Shown: piece after piece, positions 14,317 through 19,479 of the stretch
How positions within the stretch are numbered: position 1 is the stretch's first letter
Layout of the letters: every line of letters starts with the position of its first letter
NCBI GenBank assembly: GCA_964450305.1
Contig: CAYVFB010000064.1
Coordinates: 1-19,479 of the forward strand
Reading direction: 5' to 3'
Origin: JAAYJG01 sp964450305
GTDB lineage: Bacteria > Bacillota > Clostridia > DSM-8532
Length of the DNA stretch: 19,479 bases
Notes under the pieces: model-generated
Told to the model about the DNA's origin: nothing
What the model saw: only the letters and a program-made list of their open reading frames with translations
Databases searched by the model: none
Program-made: the position numbers and the translations under genes

Positions 14317-14859
14317 ATGGCAACCACAAAGGCAAAGTATATAAAGCTTTACCAGAAAATATGGAAAAAGCTCAATGTCCCTACGCCCCTGATCGGCGAT
14401 TGTGGCAAGCTTTGTGACAAAAAATGCTGTCACGGCACCGATCAGGACGGAATGCTGCTTTTCCCCGGCGAAGAATACCTGTATGAAAGCATGGACAGCC
14501 ACTGGTTTCAAATTCATGACAGCCATATTGTGTTATCAGACGGTTATCGCATCAGGCTTCTGGTTTGCAGGGGGGATTGTCCAAGAGGATTCCGTCCGCT
14601 TTCGTGCAGAATCTTTCCCATTATCCCCTACCTCAATGACAGGGGTCGGGCGGAGTTCAGGCTGGATTTGCGCAGCCTTGGCATCTGCCCGATTGTTTAT
14701 AATCAGCAGGAAAACCCAGTGGAGGAAGTATTCATCGAAGCTTTGTATAAGGCCTTTCCTCCCCTGCTAAGAGATGATGCGGTTGTGGAGTTCATTGAGA
14801 TCCTGTCACGACAGTATAATGATACGGTCCGTTTCCTTACGAAATTCCAACAGGATTAG
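14317..14859 (+). CDS. YkgJ-like cysteine-cluster protein (putative metal binding)
   Basis: 180 residues. ATG 14317 preceded by GGAGGAGC. Eight cysteines in the CxxxCxxxCC family pattern: Cys29, 33, 37, 38 in GDCGKLCDKKCC, then Cys84 and 88 in VCRGDCPRGF, Cys97 in LSCRIFP and Cys124 in LGICPIV. The set and order match the zinc/iron-chelating YkgJ-type domain, which is thought to bind Zn or an iron cluster. No signal peptide or membrane helix, so cytoplasmic. It follows the SDR gene by 15 bases and is surely co-transcribed. The role is unknown; metal-dependent protein modification is only a guess from the family. Confidence 0.82.
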   Translation: MATTKAKYIKLYQKIWKKLNVPTPLIGDCGKLCDKKCCHGTDQDGMLLFPGEEYLYESMDSHWFQIHDSHIVLSDGYRIRLLVCRGDCPRGFRPLSCRIFPIIPYLNDRGRAEFRLDLRSLGICPIVYNQQENPVEEVFIEALYKAFPPLLRDDAVVEFIEILSRQYNDTVRFLTKFQQD

Positions 14860-14898
14860 GCGGATCGAAAAAGATTGAAAAAAATTTAACAAACCCTC

Positions 14899-14927
14899 TT
14901 GAAATGTTTTTTGGATTGGAATAGAAT
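14899..14927 (+). promoter_or_regulatory. Sigma-A promoter of the T-box leader
   Basis: TTGAAA (14899-14904), 17 bases, TAGAAT (14922-14927). The start would be near 14934, right before the T-box stem I. Confidence 0.8.
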
Positions 14928-14934
14928 AGACTAA

Positions 14935-15170
14935 AATCAATGATGCAAGTTGATGATGGGGAAAATGGCAAGCTGTGAATCAGAGAGTTGATGGTCGCTG
15001 CGAATCAACCGGGCGAAGCCTCACATTCCACCCCGGAGACGTTGGTGAAGAACCAAACCGCGCACCGGTTACTGTGCACAAAGTGAGTTGGCCAGGCCAA
15101 TTAAAGTGGGTGGTACCGCGGGTAGTTCCTCTCGTCCCTGATGATTTTCCGGGAACGGGGGGTTTTTTAT
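14935..15170 (+). ncRNA. T-box leader, probably serine-specific
   Basis: A tRNA-sensing leader. The 3' landmark AAAGTGGGTGGTACCGCGG (15104-15122) is the near-universal T-box/antiterminator sequence, in which the GGTG-type bulge pairs with the uncharged tRNA 3' end. Upstream lies AGAGAG (14981-14986) at the start of the distal stem I arm GTTGAT/ATCAAC. The stem I base pairs GGGG with CCCC near 15031-15034. Just before this CCCC the specifier loop reads ATTCCA, so the codon is most likely UCC (Ser) at 15027-15029, followed by the expected purine. The downstream gene, serC, supports this. The specifier call is by eye. Confidence 0.92.
15128..15168 (+). terminator. Intrinsic terminator of the T-box
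   Basis: CCTCTCGTCCC (15128-15138) pairs with GGGAACGGGGGG (15151-15162), followed by six T. It competes with the antiterminator that contains the T-box sequence. When tRNA is charged, transcription would stop here, before serC. Confidence 0.9.
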
Positions 15171-15256
15171 TATTGCGACGGCAAAGAGGCATAGGATAGC
15201 CGCCCGGTTCAGGTAGTCGATACCCACCAACACATACTTTATAGTCACTGGAAAAA

Positions 15257-15512
15257 GATACGTTTACGCTTTAGCCCTCGGCGAGAAATGCGTTAATCAA
15301 GCTTTTTAGCCACCGGCTGAAAATGCGTTAATCACGTTTTNNNNNNNNNNNNNNNNNNNNNNNNNNNNNNNNNNNNNNNNNNNNNNNNNNNNNNNNNNNN
15401 NNNNNNNNNNNNNNNNNNNNNNNNNNNNNNNNNNNNNNNNAAATGCGTTAATCAAGCTTTTTAGCCACCGGCTGAAAATGCGTTAATCACGTTTTGGGCC
15501 TCCGGCAAAAAA
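15257..15512. repeat. Tandem hairpin repeats flanking an assembly gap
   Basis: Units of about 35 bases share AAATGCGTTAATCA plus a small hairpin GCC-NNN-GGC: a degenerate unit from about 15257, then units at 15286 and 15321, and after the gap at 15441 and 15476. The 55 bases at 15286-15340 are identical to 15441-15495. The array lies between the T-box terminator and the serC ribosome site, so it would be part of the serC mRNA leader. The remaining stretch 15171-15256 shows nothing recognisable. Confidence 0.85.
15341..15440. other. Assembly gap (100 N)
   Basis: One hundred N, a conventional scaffold filler, sits inside the tandem repeat and between two identical 55-base ends. The real distance is unknown; the gap may close by overlap. 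Confidence 0.99.
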
Positions 15513-15559
15513 CGTTACCACAGAATAGGTTCCTAAATTTTAAGTGAGGAGTGATTGTT

Positions 15560-16678
15560 TTGAAACCTGCAAACAAACCTGTAAACCCATGTTTTTCTTC
15601 CGGCCCATGTGCGAAGCACCCCGGTTACTCCCTTGAAAAGCTTTCTGGTGCCCCTCTGGGCAGATCTCACCGGAGCAGTCTGGGAAAAGGCAAGCTGCTG
15701 GAATCCATTCAGAAAACCAAAAGCATTCTGAAACTTCCCGACGATTACAGGGTGGGTATTGTGCCTGCTTCCGATACGGGAGCATTTGAAATGCTGATGT
15801 GGAATGTCCTCGGTGAAAGAGGCGTAGATGTCATTTGGTTTGAATCCTTTGGTTTGGGCTGGGCCGGCGATATTAAAAAAGAACTGCGTCTTGCCGATGT
15901 CCGGGAATTTTCAGCCGACTATGGCGAGCTTCCCGATCTGTCCCAGGTAGATTTTGATCGTGACGTGGTATTTACATGGAATGGAACAACCAGCGGTGTC
16001 ATGGTGCCGGACGGGAACTGGATTCCCGATGACAGAAAAGGGTTGACCCTGTGCGATGCTACCTCTGCTGTTTTCGCAATGGATATTCCGTGGGATAAAA
16101 TTGATGCGGCTACCTTCTCCTGGCAGAAGGTTCTCGGCGGTGAAGGCGGTCATGGTATGCTAATTCTGTCACCCCGGGCTGTTGAGAGGATCGAGAACTA
16201 TGCTCCGGCATGGCCTCTTCCAAAAATCTTCAGAATAAAGAGCAAAGGAAAGATCACCGAATCCATTTTCGAGGGTTCAACGATTAATACCCCCTCCATG
16301 CTTGCGAATGAAGATTACCTTGATGCACTGGCCTGGGCTGAATCCATCGGCGGTCTTGAAGGGTTAATTGCCAGGAGCCAGGCCAATATGGCTGTTATCG
16401 AAGCCTTTGTTCAGAAAAACTCCTGGATTAGTTTCCTCGCAAAGGAAAAGGCCTATCGCTCCAACACCAGTGTCTGCCTGATGGCAGATCTGCCCCAGGA
16501 TAAGCTGAAAAGCCTGGTTCAGATGCTGGCAAAGGAAGGCGCGGGCTATGACATCGCTTCTTATAAGGATGCGCCAAGCGGAATTAGAATTTGGTGCGGC
16601 GCTACGGTTGAAAGCTCCGATCTGACAATACTTTGTGAATGGCTGGAATGGGCTTATGCCGAGGTAACAAAAGACTAA
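15560..16678 (+). CDS. serC: Phosphoserine transaminase, type 2 (SerC)
   Basis: Converts 3-phosphohydroxypyruvate and glutamate to phosphoserine and 2-oxoglutarate, second step of serine synthesis. 372 residues from TTG 15560, preceded by GAGGAG; the in-frame GTG at 15551 lies in the ribosome site itself and is rejected. The sequence fits the second SerC type (TIGR01365, known from alphaproteobacteria and Methanosarcina) rather than the E. coli type: NPCFSSGPCAKHPGYSLEKL, APLGRSHRSSLGK, IVPASDTGAFEM, VVFTWNGTTSGV and the PLP lysine Lys190 in FSWQKVLGGEGGHG. All landmarks are intact. The T-box upstream suggests induction on serine starvation. serA is not adjacent. A terminator follows. Confidence 0.93.
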   Translation: MKPANKPVNPCFSSGPCAKHPGYSLEKLSGAPLGRSHRSSLGKGKLLESIQKTKSILKLPDDYRVGIVPASDTGAFEMLMWNVLGERGVDVIWFESFGLGWAGDIKKELRLADVREFSADYGELPDLSQVDFDRDVVFTWNGTTSGVMVPDGNWIPDDRKGLTLCDATSAVFAMDIPWDKIDAATFSWQKVLGGEGGHGMLILSPRAVERIENYAPAWPLPKIFRIKSKGKITESIFEGSTINTPSMLANEDYLDALAWAESIGGLEGLIARSQANMAVIEAFVQKNSWISFLAKEKAYRSNTSVCLMADLPQDKLKSLVQMLAKEGAGYDIASYKDAPSGIRIWCGATVESSDLTILCEWLEWAYAEVTKD

Positions 16679-16682
16679 TAAG

Positions 16683-16719
16683 ATGGGACAGGGGGGACAG
16701 GTACCCTTGTCCCATTTTT
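16683..16719 (+). terminator. Terminator of serC, GGGACAGG-type palindrome
   Basis: ATGGGACAGGG (16683-16693) pairs with CCCTTGTCCCAT (16704-16715) with one G-T pair, followed by TTTTT. It starts five bases after the serC stop. The sequence resembles GGGACAGG-rich palindromes that recur in many Clostridia and deltaproteobacteria. Confidence 0.85.
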
Positions 16720-16733
16720 CCAGGCCTTACTTT

Positions 16734-16913
16734 TTAGGGGCATAAAGCCCAGGTCACGTATATCTGAACCGACTGGATCAGATCGATAAGGACTTTTTTC
16801 AAAAGCTGGATAACCGCCTGCAAGAACCCTGTAATACAAAACACAGTAATAACGGTCCCAACATTAAAGCCTATCAGAACAAAACCCAGGAACAGGGCGC
16901 ATGCCAGTGGTGT
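16734..16913 (-). pseudogene. C-terminal fragment of a membrane protein (YczE/YitT-like?)
   Basis: An open frame of 59 codons between TGA 16916-16914 and TAA 16736-16734. It is strongly hydrophobic at first (LACALFLGFVLIGFNVGTVI) and then amphipathic (VIQLLKKVLIDLIQ). The GxGT-then-hydrophobic pattern resembles the end of YczE/YitT-type membrane proteins, but this is a weak resemblance. No start codon with a ribosome site exists. Probably the 3' remnant of a lost gene. Confidence 0.4.
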
Positions 16914-17063
16914 TCAAAATTGAACAAAACAATTAAAAACATGGATAATCCAATTGCAACTGTACCCCATTTCCATCCAGCTATATTTGTGATCAATATT
17001 CCTTTGTGCTATAGTATAATTTATTAGTTCTTCTCGGATGATCTGTTTTCCACATTCATCCCC

Positions 17064-17260
17064 ATGAGGCTTATACAAAACCAGGAATTTGTAGATCAGT
17101 TTTTGACAACATTTGCAACCCATATGAAAACCACCAGGGAAGCACTGAAGCCACCTGAGAATTAAAGTTTAAAAATGAAGATACCTCGTTTATTCAGGAA
17201 ATCTGGGCACTTGAGGGTGTAGCAAGCACCACTCTGGTCAACCGTAACGGGGTTGTATAG
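17064..17260 (+). pseudogene. Frameshifted remnant, C-terminus resembling DUF4956
   Basis: Two pieces in different plus frames. ATG 17064 to TAA 17165 encodes 33 residues (contains QNQEFVDQFLTTFATHMKTT). From 17159 to TAG 17260 another frame encodes ELKFKNEDTSFIQEIW, then ALEGVASTTLVNRNGVV. The second resembles the tail of DUF4956 membrane proteins (a strand, NTSF, then EGV and a final strand), from memory of the family. The parts are out of frame and lack a membrane region, so this is a decayed gene tail. It ends 22 bases before the TPR-S41 start, whose original operon partner it may have been. Confidence 0.4.
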
Positions 17261-17281
17261 TTTGTAACAAGGAGTAACGGC

Positions 17282-19479
17282 TTGAAATCTGTTGGCTATA
17301 AACTCATCATCGCAATATTTTTCCTGGTACTCATCGTGGGGCTTGTCGCTTTAAATCGTACTACCGATACGATGTCCTTTGATGCGTTTATGGTGGAAAA
17401 GAATTATTCCGAAGCCCTTGAGACGGCTGAAAGTATGGTCAGGAAGAACCCCAATAATTCGGACGCACTGAATAATAAGGCGTTAGCCTTGATCTGCCTT
17501 GAACGGGATGAAGAAGCGCTTACTGTTCTTGAACAGATTCTCGACCGAAACCCCCGGGACCACCTCGCATTGCAAAACATATCCCTGGTCCTGTACAATT
17601 TAAAGCAATATGAACGGTCTTATGAAACCAGTCTGCAATCCCTGGATATAAAGCCCAACAGTGCACAGGAGCTGTCCAATCATGGGAATGTGCTGTTGGC
17701 CCTGGAAAAGTTCGCGGATGCCCGGGATGCTTATATCGAGTCGCTGGACGAAGACAATTCCATTCTTGACAGCATTTTCGGGCTTGGCTATGCTTATTAT
17801 TGTCTTGGAGATTATGATCCGGCAATTAAACAATTTGACAGGTTTCATAAAATAGTACCATATGATGAAGATTCCCTTTATTATCTGGGTTACTGCTGGT
17901 TGTATTCGAATAATCCCAAGAAGGCATTGGAGATGGCGTCTGCTCTGAACTTACTGGCTCAGCAAAACAAACCCAATCCGAAATACGATGACGAAACCCT
18001 TCCCCGGGTTCAATTCAAAGCTTACATCCTTATAGCGCATATTGAAAAAGAACAGGGACAATACGAGGAAGCCCTGGAAACACTGAAAGAAGCCGAAAAA
18101 CTCAATGCTGACAATGAGTTGTATGCTTTGCTTGGCGATATCCATTACAACCTGGGGAACTACTCCGAATCCATCCGGGCTTATAACCAACAGGCACAGA
18201 TCTCTCCCGACAATGCATATCCCCATGTTCAGAACATATACAATTACCTTGCATTGGAGGATACTCCCTCGGCTTTTGAATGCGCCGAAAAAGCTTTCGC
18301 GCTGGAACCGGATGCTGTGGAAGTCATCCTCGCGATGGGGAATTTATATGGATGGGAAACCGAATATCGCAGGGCTTTTGATTATTTCCAGCAATCGGTC
18401 CAGGTGAATCCGGATTATGCAACCGGGCATGTAAACAGCATGTGGGCTCTGTATAACAGCGGACTTTACAGGAAATGCATAGAATATGGGGAAGCCATTG
18501 TGAACAAATTTCCGGATGATCCGGATATCTATGGCTATCTCGGGGACAGCTGGGCGAAACTGCAGGAGAGCGAAAAGGCCGTGGAAAACTACAAAAAGGC
18601 CGCAGAACATGAAGAGAACCCCATTTATTCTTATTATGAAATTGCATTGCAGTATTATTACGACCAACAGTATGATCTGGCTGAAGCCGCCATTAAGAGT
18701 GCTCTTGCCCTTGAACCGGAAAACGAAATATGCCTTTTGCTCAAAGAGGAAATCAGGAGCACTGAAAAACCCTTATCCACCCGTATCGCCGACTTCATCG
18801 AACAAAACTACCTTTATTCAGATCAGGTAAAGAACCTGGATTCCCGGCTGAAGCAATTCAGGGGGACCAATGCCGATGCCTCGGATGTTGCTGCTTTTAT
18901 TGAGAACATCCGATTGGACGAAGATTTTTTTACCTTTTGCTTTACGGGTGAGGAATATGATCTGTACTGGGACCTGGAAGAGGAAAAAACCGTTTTTTAC
19001 GAGCAAATCCTGGAGGAAACAGGGGAACCCGTACACTACTTTGATGTCGATTTTTTCAGCTTTAACACCGCCAATGAATTCATCGAAATCGCTGAAGAGC
19101 TTCCGGACAAGGAAAACAGCGTTCTTGTGATTGACCTTAGGGACAATGGCGGAGGGTTGATGGAAAGCTGCGCCGAGATGCTGGATTATCTGCTGCATGG
19201 CTGTGTCGTCGGAAATCTGGTTTTCCGCGATGGTACAAGCTCTTCCTGGTACTCCGACGAAGATGCGGTCAGGTTTGAAAGCATCTTTGTTCTGACTGAC
19301 GGAAATACCGCGTCCAGCTCAGAAATGCTGACCCTTGGCCTGAAGAAATACCTGGACGATGTCACGGTTGTGGGTGAACCGTCTTATGGCAAGGGCGTCG
19401 GGCAAACTGTTTTTGATTCCAGAAAGGACAAGGTTGCCGTGATGCTGGTGAACTTCTACTGGGATGTTCAGGATGAAAA
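17282..19479 (+). CDS. Membrane-anchored TPR protein with C-terminal S41 peptidase domain (3' end cut by window)
   Basis: At least 732 codons, open at the right edge. TTG 17282 start with AAGGAG eight bases upstream. A basic N-terminus and one hydrophobic helix (about residues 5-23, YKLIIAIFFLVLIVGLVAL) form an anchor or signal. Residues about 35-490 are roughly ten or more tetratricopeptide repeats. A linker leads to an S41 (C-terminal processing peptidase/tricorn) domain from about 500: strand VLVIDLRDNGGG (614-625), nucleophile region GNTASSSE (674-681, Ser678 by alignment to Prc Ser430) and Lys704 in GEPSYGKGVGQ. The Ser-Lys dyad is therefore present. No PDZ domain is seen between TPRs and protease, unlike CtpA/Prc. 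TPRs probably take over partner or substrate recognition outside the membrane. The substrate is unknown. Confidence 0.85.
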   Translation, partial: MKSVGYKLIIAIFFLVLIVGLVALNRTTDTMSFDAFMVEKNYSEALETAESMVRKNPNNSDALNNKALALICLERDEEALTVLEQILDRNPRDHLALQNISLVLYNLKQYERSYETSLQSLDIKPNSAQELSNHGNVLLALEKFADARDAYIESLDEDNSILDSIFGLGYAYYCLGDYDPAIKQFDRFHKIVPYDEDSLYYLGYCWLYSNNPKKALEMASALNLLAQQNKPNPKYDDETLPRVQFKAYILIAHIEKEQGQYEEALETLKEAEKLNADNELYALLGDIHYNLGNYSESIRAYNQQAQISPDNAYPHVQNIYNYLALEDTPSAFECAEKAFALEPDAVEVILAMGNLYGWETEYRRAFDYFQQSVQVNPDYATGHVNSMWALYNSGLYRKCIEYGEAIVNKFPDDPDIYGYLGDSWAKLQESEKAVENYKKAAEHEENPIYSYYEIALQYYYDQQYDLAEAAIKSALALEPENEICLLLKEEIRSTEKPLSTRIADFIEQNYLYSDQVKNLDSRLKQFRGTNADASDVAAFIENIRLDEDFFTFCFTGEEYDLYWDLEEEKTVFYEQILEETGEPVHYFDVDFFSFNTANEFIEIAEELPDKENSVLVIDLRDNGGGLMESCAEMLDYLLHGCVVGNLVFRDGTSSSWYSDEDAVRFESIFVLTDGNTASSSEMLTLGLKKYLDDVTVVGEPSYGKGVGQTVFDSRKDKVAVMLVNFYWDVQDE

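Noticed and set aside
14975..15199. ORFs on both strands in the leader of serC
   Set aside because: They lie within the T-box RNA and its terminator.
15257..15512. CRISPR or integron attC array
   Set aside because: Units are contiguous without spacers, no cas or integrase gene is near, and the attC core sites are not present.
16914..17123. 69-codon minus-strand ORF
   Set aside because: No ribosome site and no family trait; the opposite strand carries a more protein-like fragment.

Overview
The window looks like a scaffold from an anaerobic Bacillota, most likely class Clostridia. The basis is strong AGGAGG-type ribosome sites, frequent TTG starts, sigma-A promoters, a T-box leader, a ydaO/yuaA-type (c-di-AMP) riboswitch and Tad-like, patatin and AlgI-like genes of the clostridial kind. 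Two runs of N (413-423 and 15341-15440) show it is a gapped draft, possibly from a metagenome.

Left part (1-10872), all on the minus strand. In transcription order from the right: an O-acetylation pair (MBOAT acyltransferase, 10872-9457, then a DHHW/AlgJ-like membrane-anchored protein, 9452-7791); a structured leader with a c-di-AMP riboswitch and terminator (7760-7501) that reads into citrate synthase (7335-5935); a repeat-rich gap with small ORFs; a rifampin-phosphotransferase/PEP-synthase-like enzyme (5495-3069); a TadG-like secreted protein with a beta-repeat C-terminus (2955-1894); a decayed ORF; a patatin-like lipase (1571-318); and a small membrane protein cut by the left edge.

Middle (10873-14859). 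A divergent promoter pair separates the O-acetylation operon from a small universal-stress-type protein. A block of hairpins follows. Then come a minus-strand alpha-oxoamine synthase (serine-palmitoyltransferase-like or KBL-like) and, divergent from it, a short-chain dehydrogenase plus a Cys-rich YkgJ-like protein.

Right part (14860-19479), plus strand. A T-box leader whose specifier reads best as UCC (Ser) precedes type-2 serC, but a tandem hairpin repeat and an assembly gap lie between the two. After the serC terminator there is a stretch of gene remnants. The last gene is a membrane-anchored TPR protein with a C-terminal S41 peptidase domain that runs off the window.

The most interesting items are citrate synthase apparently under a c-di-AMP riboswitch, the TPR-S41 fusion, the possible sphingoid-base-like pair (alpha-oxoamine synthase plus SDR), and the repeat array between the T-box and serC. 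No phage, CRISPR, tRNA or rRNA was seen.
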